Below are positions 19,667 to 28,130 of a stretch of DNA of 51,506 nt, in pieces. The stretch covers positions 1-51,506 of the forward strand of contig CAJAPA010000064.1 of assembly GCA_903942465.1 (NCBI GenBank), in the 5' to 3' direction. Origin of the DNA: an uncultured Gammaproteobacteria bacterium. GTDB taxonomy: Bacteria > Pseudomonadota > Gammaproteobacteria > Xanthomonadales > Xanthomonadaceae. The notes under the pieces were generated by a model. That model saw only the letters and a program-made list of their open reading frames with translations, was not told the DNA's origin and ran no database searches. A program made the translations under genes and the position numbers. The first letter of the stretch is position 1. Every line of letters begins with the position of its first letter.

Positions 19667-20437
19667 GTGGGCATCCTGCAAGGCCGGAAGGCGCTGGTCT
19701 GTGGTGGTTCCGAGGGTATCGGACTGGCTTCGGCGCAGGCGTTGGCAGCGCTCGGCGCGGAAGTCACCCTGCTCGCCCGGCGCAAAGCGCCGCTGCAGGC
19801 CGCGCTGGGCCAGCTTTCAGCCGCGCATGGACAACAGCACGGAATGCTGGTGGCCGATGTGCTCGCGCTTGACGGTGTATTGCCGATCATCGGCGGCACA
19901 GGATTCGATATCCTGATCAACAACAGTGCCGGACCGGCCGGCGGCGCACTGCTCGGCGCCCGTGATGATCAGCTGCTTGATGTTTTCCGGCAGCATGTGC
20001 TTGGCAACCAGCAGCTGGTCCGTGCCATCGTTCCCGGCATGCAGTCCCGTCAATGGGGCCGTATCGTCAACATCATTTCCACCTCGGTGAAAGAACCCAT
20101 CGCCATGCTGGGGGTTTCCAATACCATCCGCGGCGCCGTTGCCTCTTGGGCGAAAACCCTGGCCGGCGAGCTCGCTGCCGATGGCATCACCGTCAACAAC
20201 GTTCTACCCGGCTACACCCGAACACAACGGCTTGAGCAGATCCTGAAAGAACGTGCGGCAGCAACGGGAAAATCCGAAGAAAACATCGCCGCCGCCATGC
20301 TGGCCACGGTTCCCGCGGCGCGTTTCGCCGATGCCGAGGAAGTTGCGCATGCGGTGGCCTTCCTGTGCCAACCTCAATCGGGTTACATCAACGGCATCAA
20401 TCTGCCGGTTGATGGAGGACGCACCAAGTCCCTGTAA
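19667..20437 (+). CDS. SDR-fold (3-oxoacyl-ACP-reductase-like) protein with atypical catalytic tetrad
   Basis: GTG start; Rossmann ALVCGGSEGIGLASAQALAALGAEV, ILINNSAG, C-terminal ITVNNVLPGYTRT and INLPVDGGRTKSL; SNTIR (20117-20131) replaces YxxxK. Confidence 0.85.
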   Translation: MGILQGRKALVCGGSEGIGLASAQALAALGAEVTLLARRKAPLQAALGQLSAAHGQQHGMLVADVLALDGVLPIIGGTGFDILINNSAGPAGGALLGARDDQLLDVFRQHVLGNQQLVRAIVPGMQSRQWGRIVNIISTSVKEPIAMLGVSNTIRGAVASWAKTLAGELAADGITVNNVLPGYTRTQRLEQILKERAAATGKSEENIAAAMLATVPAARFADAEEVAHAVAFLCQPQSGYINGINLPVDGGRTKSL

Positions 20438-20489
20438 GACCCGATTCGGCAACCGGATGCGTTATCCTATGACGGCTAAGGGAGTGCCG

Positions 20490-21932
20490 ATGGAAACAAT
20501 CGACCAATGGATCGCCGGAAGACCGCAGGCATCATCCGATGCGGCCGTTCTGTCCGTATTCGATCCCGTCACCGGACAGGCCTACGCCCGATGCCCGCAG
20601 GGAACAGCCGCCGACATCGCCGCCGCCGTTGCCGCTGCCCGGTCTGCGTTTCCGGCATGGTCTGCGCTCAGAGCCAGTGAGCGCGCCCACTGGCTGAACC
20701 GCCTGGCCGATGCCATCGAAGCCCGCAGCGAGGCCTTCTGCAGCTGCGAAAGCCGCGACACGGGCAAACCCATCGCCCTGGTAAGTGAGATCGAAATCCC
20801 CCGTGCCATCGCCAATTTCCGCTTTTTTGCAGCCGCCTGCACGCAATCCCTGGATCAGGCCTTCCATCAGGAGTCCGGCCTCAATTACACGCTGCACCAG
20901 CCGCTGGGCGTGGTCGGTGTCATCAGCCCCTGGAATCTGCCGCTCTACCTCTTGAGCTGGAAACTGGCGCCGGCGCTGGCTGCCGGCAACTGCGTCATCG
21001 CCAAACCCAGCGAAATCACCCCGATGTCTGCTGACCTTCTGGCGCGAACTGCGCAGGAAATCGGTTTTCCGGCAGGCGTCCTGAATATCATCCAGGGGTC
21101 GGGCGAAACCGTCGGGGCCGCTCTGGTCGCGCACCCGGAGATCAAGGCCATCAGCTTTACCGGCTCCACCACCGTCGGACACCGGATTGCCGCCGTCTGT
21201 GCGGACCAGTTCAAGAAGGTCACCCTTGAGATGGGCGGCAAGAATCCGGCACTGGTCTTTCCCGATGCGCCCGCGCATACCTTGAAAACTTTGGTGCGTG
21301 CCGCCTTCCAGAACAGCGGGCAGATCTGTCTGTGCGGATCACGGATTCTGATTCACCGCGATATCTATGGCGAGTTCACAAAGGCCTTTGTCGCCGAATC
21401 CTCGGCACTGAAGATCGGCGCGCCGTCCAATCCGGCTACGCAGCTCGGGCCGGTCATGTCCGAGGCGCATTTCCGCAAAGTCCTGGCCTACATCGCCCAG
21501 GCTAAAAACGAAGGCGGCAGTGTTCTGTGCGGCGGCGAGGCGGTCAAGCCGGAAGCTTGCGATGGCTGGTTCATCGCACCGACGGTCATCGAAGGCCTGC
21601 CGATGGAGTCTGGTTTCTGTCAGGATGAGATTTTCGGGCCGGTAGTCAGCCTGCATGCCTTTGACGACGATGACCATGCCCTAGCCCTGGCCAATGCTTC
21701 GCGTTACGGCCTGGCTGCCAGTGTATGGACCGGCGATTTGCTGCGCGCCCATCGCATGGCCAATGAGCTCGAGTGCGGCATCGTCTGGATCAACACATGG
21801 ATGCAGCGGGATCTGCGCACACCCTTCGGCGGCATGAAGCAATCCGGTTTCGGTCGAGAAGGCGGCCTGGATGCCATGAAATTTTTCACTGAACCCAAAA
21901 CCGTCTGTATAGGAGCTCTGTCCAATGGCTGA
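20490..21932 (+). CDS. 2-aminomuconate 6-semialdehyde dehydrogenase (ALDH8A1/AmnC-like)
   Basis: METIDQWIAGRPQ...; ALDH motifs ISPWNLPLYLLSWKLAPALAAGNCVIAKPSE, FTGSTTVGHRI, LEMGGKNPALVF, NSGQICLCGSRILI; sits in an operon with HaaO and ACMSD. Confidence 0.86.
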   Translation: METIDQWIAGRPQASSDAAVLSVFDPVTGQAYARCPQGTAADIAAAVAAARSAFPAWSALRASERAHWLNRLADAIEARSEAFCSCESRDTGKPIALVSEIEIPRAIANFRFFAAACTQSLDQAFHQESGLNYTLHQPLGVVGVISPWNLPLYLLSWKLAPALAAGNCVIAKPSEITPMSADLLARTAQEIGFPAGVLNIIQGSGETVGAALVAHPEIKAISFTGSTTVGHRIAAVCADQFKKVTLEMGGKNPALVFPDAPAHTLKTLVRAAFQNSGQICLCGSRILIHRDIYGEFTKAFVAESSALKIGAPSNPATQLGPVMSEAHFRKVLAYIAQAKNEGGSVLCGGEAVKPEACDGWFIAPTVIEGLPMESGFCQDEIFGPVVSLHAFDDDDHALALANASRYGLAASVWTGDLLRAHRMANELECGIVWINTWMQRDLRTPFGGMKQSGFGREGGLDAMKFFTEPKTVCIGALSNG

Positions 21933-22581
21933 ACTGACCGCTCTGCTGGAGCAGAACAAAGCTTGGGCCGAACGCATTCTGGCCGAGGACCCGGGTTTCT
22001 TCAGCCGTCTGGCGCAGATTCAGAATCCGCGTTATCTGTGGATCGGGTGTTCCGACTCGCGCGTACCGGCCAACCAGATCACCGGGATGGATCCCGGTGA
22101 AGTCTTCGTACACCGGAATGTGGCCAATGTGGTGGTACATACCGACCTGAACTGCCTCAGCACCATCCAGTACGCCGTCGATATGCTGAAAGTCGAACAC
22201 ATCATCGTGTGCGGGCATTACGGATGTGGCGGCATCCAGGCCACGCTCGACGGCCAGCGCATCGGACTGGTCGATAACTGGCTGCGCCATGTCGTCGACG
22301 TCCATGACAAACACCATGAACGGCTTGAAAAACTCGATGCCGTCCAGCGCGTCAAAACGCTCTGTGAATTGAATGTCATCGAGCAGGTCCTCAATGTCTG
22401 CCAGAGCACCGTCCTGCAGGATGCCTGGAGCCGGGGCCAATCCGTCCAGGTGCATGCCTGGATCTACTCGTTGCATGACGGCCGCATCCAGGCGCTCAAT
22501 CAAGGCATCGAGGGGCCCGATACCGTGATCGGCGGCTACCGCCGTGCCGTCAGCGCATGCTGGGAGAGCCTGGATGTCTGA
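21925..22581 (+). CDS. can: Beta-class carbonic anhydrase
   Basis: WIGCSDSRVPANQITGMDPGEVFVHRNVANVV and IIVCGHYGCGGIQATL (Zn ligands C/H/C and Asp-Arg dyad). Overlaps the upstream ALDH by 8 bp. Confidence 0.96.
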   Translation: MAELTALLEQNKAWAERILAEDPGFFSRLAQIQNPRYLWIGCSDSRVPANQITGMDPGEVFVHRNVANVVVHTDLNCLSTIQYAVDMLKVEHIIVCGHYGCGGIQATLDGQRIGLVDNWLRHVVDVHDKHHERLEKLDAVQRVKTLCELNVIEQVLNVCQSTVLQDAWSRGQSVQVHAWIYSLHDGRIQALNQGIEGPDTVIGGYRRAVSACWESLDV

Positions 22582-22999
22582 TTCCATTCAGTCCGGAAAC
22601 GCCCCGAAAGCGGTGGGCTCATACCCGCATGCGCGCCGCGCAGGCAATCTGCTCTTTCTATCCGGCATCGGCCCTCGTTCGGCAACGGATAACGGCATTC
22701 CCGGAAACATCTATGGTGCCGATGAAAAACTCATGTCCTATGATATTGCAGCACAGTGCCACGCTGTTTTTGCCAATGTGCGCAGCGTATTGGAAGCCTG
22801 CGGCGCCGGCATGGACGATCTTCTCGACGTCACCGTTTATATGACCGACATGGCAAAGGACTTCCCTGTATACAACCGCATCTGGGCCGAGTATTTCCCG
22901 GATTCCGGCAAGGCGCCCTGCCGGACCACGCTTGGAATTACGTCCTTGCCGACGCCGATCGCCATCGAACTCAAATGCATTGCCACCGCCAGGAGCTGA
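22574..22999 (+). CDS. RidA/YjgF-family protein, probable 2-aminomuconate deaminase
   Basis: [35 protein letters not shown]...[22 protein letters not shown]; operon position between AMSDH/CA and HaaO. Confidence 0.83.
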   Translation: MSDSIQSGNAPKAVGSYPHARRAGNLLFLSGIGPRSATDNGIPGNIYGADEKLMSYDIAAQCHAVFANVRSVLEACGAGMDDLLDVTVYMTDMAKDFPVYNRIWAEYFPDSGKAPCRTTLGITSLPTPIAIELKCIATARS

Positions 23000-23000
23000 C

Positions 23001-23534
23001 ATGTTGACGCCTGCTTTCAACCTTCAGGAATGGATCGACGGGCATCGGCACCTGCTCAAGCCGCCGGTCGGTAACAAATGCATCGTCGATGCCGATTACA
23101 TCGTCATGATCGTAGGCGGGCCGAACGAACGGACCGACTATCATTACGAAGACGGTCCCGAATTCTTTTACCAGATCGAAGGTGAAATGATCCTGCGCAT
23201 CCAGGAAGGTGGCCGGCCCCGCGACATTCCGATCAAGGCCGGTGAAATGTTCTACCTGCCGCCGCACGTTCCGCACTCCCCGCAGCGCATGCCGAATTCG
23301 GTCGGTCTGGTCATCGAGCGCAAACGCCTTGCCCATGAACAGGATGCCCTGATGTGGTTCTGCGAGCGCTGCAACGTCAAGATCTATGAAGAATTCTTTC
23401 ATCTGACCGATATCGAAAACCAGTTCCATGCCGTTTTCGAACGCTTTTACCGCTCAGCTGCATACCGCACCTGCACGGCCTGCGGCCATCTGAACCCGGC
23501 TCCCGCCCGCTACCATCACGAAACCCCGGAGTAA
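23001..23534 (+). CDS. haaO: 3-hydroxyanthranilate 3,4-dioxygenase (with C-terminal rubredoxin-like Cys pairs)
   Basis: [27 protein letters not shown]...[16 protein letters not shown]...; CERC ... CTACG motifs typical of bacterial HaaO. Confidence 0.94.
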   Translation: MLTPAFNLQEWIDGHRHLLKPPVGNKCIVDADYIVMIVGGPNERTDYHYEDGPEFFYQIEGEMILRIQEGGRPRDIPIKAGEMFYLPPHVPHSPQRMPNSVGLVIERKRLAHEQDALMWFCERCNVKIYEEFFHLTDIENQFHAVFERFYRSAAYRTCTACGHLNPAPARYHHETPE

Positions 23535-23537
23535 CCC

Positions 23538-24494
23538 GTGTTTTCATCTGAACTGCTCGCCGCAAATCTTCTGTCGCCGGTCGTACTGGCTTTTGCATTG
23601 GGCATGTTGGCCCGTCTGCTGCGCAGCGATCTTGAAATTCCGAGCGCCATCCAAAGCTATCTCTCGATCTTCCTGTTGCTGGCCATCGGCCTGAAGGGCG
23701 GGGTCGCACTCGGCAACAACGCCCCCGATAACCTGCCGCTCTACGTTTTTGCCACACTGGCACTGGGCGTGGCGACTGCCGTCAGTGCCTACTTCACCGC
23801 CAAGCTATGGCTGCGCGATTCCCGCCTCGATGCCGCCGCCATGGCGGCGCACTTCGGCTCGGTGTCCGCGGTCACCTTCATCGCCGCGCAGCAATTCACC
23901 GAACGCAGCGGCCAGCCGGCCGATGCCGTGCTGGTCGCACTTGTGGTTGCCCTGGAAATTCCGGCAATCCTGATCGGTCTGGCATTGGCCAAAGGCGGCG
24001 ATGGCATCCGTTGGCATCAGGTCCGGGAAGTGCTGACCGGTAAAACTGCATTGCTGCTGATCGGGGGCATGGCCATCGGCTACCTGTCCGGAAAAGACGG
24101 CATCGCGAAAGTCGATGCCATGTATTTCCAGCTATTCCAGGGCACGCTGATGCTGTTCATGCTGGACATGGGCATGACCGCCGCGGGGCAGCTGCGTAGC
24201 GTCGGCAAAGAGGCGTTCCGACTCGGGCTCTATGCCACGGCCCTGCCTCTGCTGCACGGCACAATCGGCGTAGCGCTCGGCCATGCCATCGGCATGAACG
24301 CCTCCACGGCAGCGGTATTCGGCACCATGGCTGCCAGTGCCTCATACATCGCAGCTCCTGCATCGATGCGCGCTTCATTGCCAGAAGCCAATACCGGCCG
24401 TTGCATCACCGCAGCGCTGGGCTTCACATTTCCGTTCAATCTGGCCGTCGGCATACCGCTCTACGCGGCAATGGCGCACTGGCTCTCCGCATAG
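23538..24494 (+). CDS. SbtA-family (DUF897) sodium-dependent bicarbonate transporter-like permease
   Basis: About 10 hydrophobic segments; SbtA-like elements FGSVSAVTFIAA, LFQGTLMLFMLDMGMTAAGQL, PLLHGTIGVALG, SASYIAAPASMRASLPEANTGRCITAALGFTFPFNLAVGIPLY. Confidence 0.87.
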   Translation: MFSSELLAANLLSPVVLAFALGMLARLLRSDLEIPSAIQSYLSIFLLLAIGLKGGVALGNNAPDNLPLYVFATLALGVATAVSAYFTAKLWLRDSRLDAAAMAAHFGSVSAVTFIAAQQFTERSGQPADAVLVALVVALEIPAILIGLALAKGGDGIRWHQVREVLTGKTALLLIGGMAIGYLSGKDGIAKVDAMYFQLFQGTLMLFMLDMGMTAAGQLRSVGKEAFRLGLYATALPLLHGTIGVALGHAIGMNASTAAVFGTMAASASYIAAPASMRASLPEANTGRCITAALGFTFPFNLAVGIPLYAAMAHWLSA

Positions 24495-24502
24495 AGATCC
24501 GC

Positions 24503-25522
24503 ATGCTCCGTATCGATACCCACGCCCACTACCTGCCCCGCGACTGGCCGGATCTTGCCAGCAAGTACGACGACAACCGCTTTCCCGTGATTCACCACGG
24601 CGAAGACGGCCGCCACCGCATCTACAAGGACGGCAAGTTCTTCCGTGAAATCTGGCCGAAAACCTGGGACCCGCAGGAACGTATCGATGACTATGCGCGT
24701 TTCGGCATCCAGGTCCAGGTCATCTCGACGGTGCCGGTCATGTTCAGTTACTGGGCACCGGCACATCAGGCTCTCGAACTGCATGAAAGCCTCAACGAGC
24801 ACATGGCGGAAACCTGCCGCAATTTTCCCGCCCACTATGCCGGCATCGGAACCGTTCCGCTGCAGTCACCGCGACTGGCCATCCAGGAGATGGAGCGCTG
24901 CGTGGACCAGCTCGGCCTGTGCGGCGTTCAGATCGGTTCGCACATCAACGACTGGAATCTGGATGACCCCGAGCTGCGCCCGTTCTTCGAAGCCGCCCAG
25001 GACCTCGATGCCGCCATTCTTGTGCACCCCTGGGACATGATGGGCACCGACAGCATGCCAAAGTATTGGATGCCCTGGCTGGTCGGCATGCCGGCCGAAC
25101 AGTCGCGCGCGGCCTGTGCCCTCATCTTCGGCGGCGTACTGCAGCAGTTTCCGCGACTGAAAGTGATGCTTGCCCACGGCGGCGGCAGCTTCCCCTACAC
25201 CATCGGCCGCATCGAACACGGTTTCAACATGCGGCCGGATCTGGTGGCCACCGACAATCCGCACAATCCCCGGGATTATTTCAAACAACTCTACTTTGAT
25301 TCCTGCGTGCATGACGACCGCGCCCTGCGCTACCTTCTGGACACCGTCGGCATCGACCGTGTCATGCTCGGTACCGATTATCCCTTTCCGCTCGGTGAAC
25401 AGGAACCTGGTTCGGGAATCCTGGGTCTGAATCTGGAGGCCGGCGATCAGGAACAGTTGTTTAACCGTACCGCGCTGTCCTGGCTGGGCCGGGACCGCCG
25501 TCACTTCGAGCAGAAATCATGA
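24503..25522 (+). CDS. 2-amino-3-carboxymuconate-6-semialdehyde decarboxylase (ACMSD, amidohydrolase superfamily)
   Basis: MLRIDTHAHYLPRDWPDL (HxH), ILVHPWDMMG, LAHGGGSFPYTIGRIEHGF, LGTDYPFPLGE. Confidence 0.93.
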   Translation: MLRIDTHAHYLPRDWPDLASKYDDNRFPVIHHGEDGRHRIYKDGKFFREIWPKTWDPQERIDDYARFGIQVQVISTVPVMFSYWAPAHQALELHESLNEHMAETCRNFPAHYAGIGTVPLQSPRLAIQEMERCVDQLGLCGVQIGSHINDWNLDDPELRPFFEAAQDLDAAILVHPWDMMGTDSMPKYWMPWLVGMPAEQSRAACALIFGGVLQQFPRLKVMLAHGGGSFPYTIGRIEHGFNMRPDLVATDNPHNPRDYFKQLYFDSCVHDDRALRYLLDTVGIDRVMLGTDYPFPLGEQEPGSGILGLNLEAGDQEQLFNRTALSWLGRDRRHFEQKS

Positions 25523-26787
25523 TTTACAGCAACGACTATGCCGATCAGCTCGACCGTACTGATTCATTAGCCTCGTTCCGCGACCGCTTTCATATCCCGA
25601 AGCACGCGAATGGTGATCAAATTTATCTGTGCGGAAACTCTCTTGGCCTTCAACCCAAAAGCGTAAAGGCTGCGCTTCAGCAGGAGCTGAATGACTGGGC
25701 GGCGTTTGGCGTCGAGGGCCATTTCCATGCCAAGCACCCATGGATGCCCTATCACGGCGAACTGCGGGATCTGCTCGCGGAAAATGTCGGTGCCAGGCCG
25801 GTTGAGGTCGTGGCCATGAATTCCTTGACCGTCAATCTCCACTTATTGATGGTCAGTTTCTACCGGCCGAAAGCCGAGCGCGCGGCAATCGTCATCGAAC
25901 AGGGCGCATTCCCCTCCGACCGTTACGCCGTCGAATCCCAAATCCGCTTCCATGGCTTCGACCCGGCCGAGTGCCTGATCGAAATCGCTGCCGATACGGA
26001 TACCGGACTGATTCCGACAGATGCCCTGGAAAACTGCCTGCGTGAACACGGCCACCGCGTGGCCCTGATTCTGTGGCCCGGCGTGCAGTACCGTTCCGGT
26101 CAGGCCTTCGATCTGAAGGCCGTGACTGAACTTGGCCACTTCCATGGTTGCCAGGTCGGCTTCGATCTGGCGCATGCTGCCGGCAATCTGCCCTTGCATC
26201 TGCATGATTCCGGCGCGGATTTCGCGGCCTGGTGCAGCTACAAATATCTGAACTCCGGCCCGGGCGCCATCGCCGGCGCTTTCGTGCACGAGCGTCATGC
26301 ACAGTCGGTACTGCCAAGGTTCAATGGCTGGTGGGGCCATCATCAGGACACCCGTTTCCAGATGGGGCCGGAATTCAAAGGCACGCCCGGCGCCGAAGGG
26401 TGGCAGCTCAGCAATCCGCCGATTTTCGCCATGGCGCCGATGCGCGCTTCCCTGGAAATCTTCCATGAAGCCGGAATGCCGGCCTTGCGGCGCAAATCTC
26501 TCGCGCTTACCGCATACCTGGAAGCCCTCATCCGACAGGAGCTCGACGATGTGCTTCGCAGTGTCACCCCCGTCGACCCCGAGCAGCGCGGATGCCAGTT
26601 GAGTTTGCAGGTACGCGCCGGGCGCGATGCCGGACGCCGGCTTTTTGAACACCTCATGAAGTCCGGCGTCATCGGCGACTGGCGGGAGCCGGACGTCATC
26701 CGCCTATCGCCGACACCGCTTTACAACCGTTTCAGTGACTGCCTCGGCGCGGTTCGCTGTATCAAACAATGGGCGGGTTCAGCATGA
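25519..26787 (+). CDS. kynU: Kynureninase
   Basis: IYLCGNSLGLQPKSVKAALQQELNDWAAFGVEGHF; FDLAHAAGNLPLHLHDSGADFAAWCSYKYLNSGPGAIAGAFVHERH; WWGHHQDTRF. Confidence 0.97.
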   Translation: MIYSNDYADQLDRTDSLASFRDRFHIPKHANGDQIYLCGNSLGLQPKSVKAALQQELNDWAAFGVEGHFHAKHPWMPYHGELRDLLAENVGARPVEVVAMNSLTVNLHLLMVSFYRPKAERAAIVIEQGAFPSDRYAVESQIRFHGFDPAECLIEIAADTDTGLIPTDALENCLREHGHRVALILWPGVQYRSGQAFDLKAVTELGHFHGCQVGFDLAHAAGNLPLHLHDSGADFAAWCSYKYLNSGPGAIAGAFVHERHAQSVLPRFNGWWGHHQDTRFQMGPEFKGTPGAEGWQLSNPPIFAMAPMRASLEIFHEAGMPALRRKSLALTAYLEALIRQELDDVLRSVTPVDPEQRGCQLSLQVRAGRDAGRRLFEHLMKSGVIGDWREPDVIRLSPTPLYNRFSDCLGAVRCIKQWAGSA

Positions 26788-28130
26788 AGCAGCAGACGAT
26801 CCACATCGCCGGTGCGGGTCTTGCAGGCGCCCTGCTCGCCATCCTGCTGGTCCAGAAAGGCCATACCGTACGCATCTATGAAAAACGTCCGGATCCGCGT
26901 AAAGCAGGCGTCGAGGGTGGCCGATCGATCAATCTGGCTCTAGCCTATCGCGGTCTGTATGCCCTGCAGCAGGCCGGACTCGATGACGAGGTGATGCCGC
27001 AGGTGGTCATGATGCGCGGGCGCATGGTCCATGATGTTTCGGGCAATACCCATTTCCTGCGCTATGGCAAGGACGACTCGGAAGTGATCTGGTCGGTCCA
27101 CCGTGGCCGCCTGAATCTTGCGCTGATTGAGGCCGCTGAAAAACAGGGCGTCACCGTGTATTTCAATGCCCGTATCGCTGATATCGACCTGGAACGCAAT
27201 ACGCTGCGCATCGACTATCTTGACCACAGCGAAACCGAACCATTTGAACGCCTGATCGGGGCCGACGGCGCCGGATCGGCCGTGCGCCGGGTGCTGGCCG
27301 ACAAGGGCCTGGTTCAAGAACATCTGGCGTCGCTGGGCCACAATTACCGTGAGCTGGAAATCGCTCCGGATGCACATGGCGATTTCAAACTGGACGGCAA
27401 CAGTCTTCATATCTGGCCGCGTGGCGGCTATATGTGCATCGCCCTGCCGAATACCGAAAAGACCTTTACCGTCACCCTTTTCCTGCCAGCCGAGGGCAAT
27501 CCGGGCTTCGACAAGATCCGGGATCCGGCACAGGCCCGGCAGTTCTTCTCCGACGTCTTTCCGGATGCGCTCGACAAAATCGCTGACTTCGACTACGACT
27601 GGCAGCATAATCCGGAGAGCGCACTGGCGACGCTGACACTCGACACCTGGCACCATGGCGAACGTATCGTTCTAATCGGCGATGCCGCGCATGCCATGGT
27701 ACCGTTCCACGGCCAAGGCATGAACTGCGCCTTCGAGGACTGTCTGGCATTAGTCGATGCCATCGAGAATGCAGAAAACTGGAATACTGCCATTAGCACC
27801 TACGAGACGGCCCGACGCGAAAACGCCGCTGCCATCCAGACCATGGCGTTGGAAAACTACGTGGAGATGCGAGACAAAGTCGATGACAGCCGTTTCCTGC
27901 TGGAAAGAACACTTGAGCGCGAATTGGCCGGCCGCCATCCGGACCGCTTCATTCCCCGTTACAGCATGGTCAGTTTCCAGCGCGTGCCTTATGCCGTTGC
28001 CCTGCACCGCGGCAGGATCCAACGCGGCATCCTCGCACGTCTATGTGAAGGAATTTCCGATATCGCCCAGGTCGATTATGCCTTAGCCTCGGAGATGGTC
28101 CATCGCGAACTCGAGCCCCTGCATGCCTGA
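26784..28130 (+). CDS. kmo: Kynurenine 3-monooxygenase
   Basis: IHIAGAGLAGALLAILLVQKGHTVRIYEKRPDPR...GRSINLALAYRG; ERIVLIGDAAHAMVPFHGQGMNCAFEDC. Confidence 0.96.
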   Translation: MKQQTIHIAGAGLAGALLAILLVQKGHTVRIYEKRPDPRKAGVEGGRSINLALAYRGLYALQQAGLDDEVMPQVVMMRGRMVHDVSGNTHFLRYGKDDSEVIWSVHRGRLNLALIEAAEKQGVTVYFNARIADIDLERNTLRIDYLDHSETEPFERLIGADGAGSAVRRVLADKGLVQEHLASLGHNYRELEIAPDAHGDFKLDGNSLHIWPRGGYMCIALPNTEKTFTVTLFLPAEGNPGFDKIRDPAQARQFFSDVFPDALDKIADFDYDWQHNPESALATLTLDTWHHGERIVLIGDAAHAMVPFHGQGMNCAFEDCLALVDAIENAENWNTAISTYETARRENAAAIQTMALENYVEMRDKVDDSRFLLERTLERELAGRHPDRFIPRYSMVSFQRVPYAVALHRGRIQRGILARLCEGISDIAQVDYALASEMVHRELEPLHA

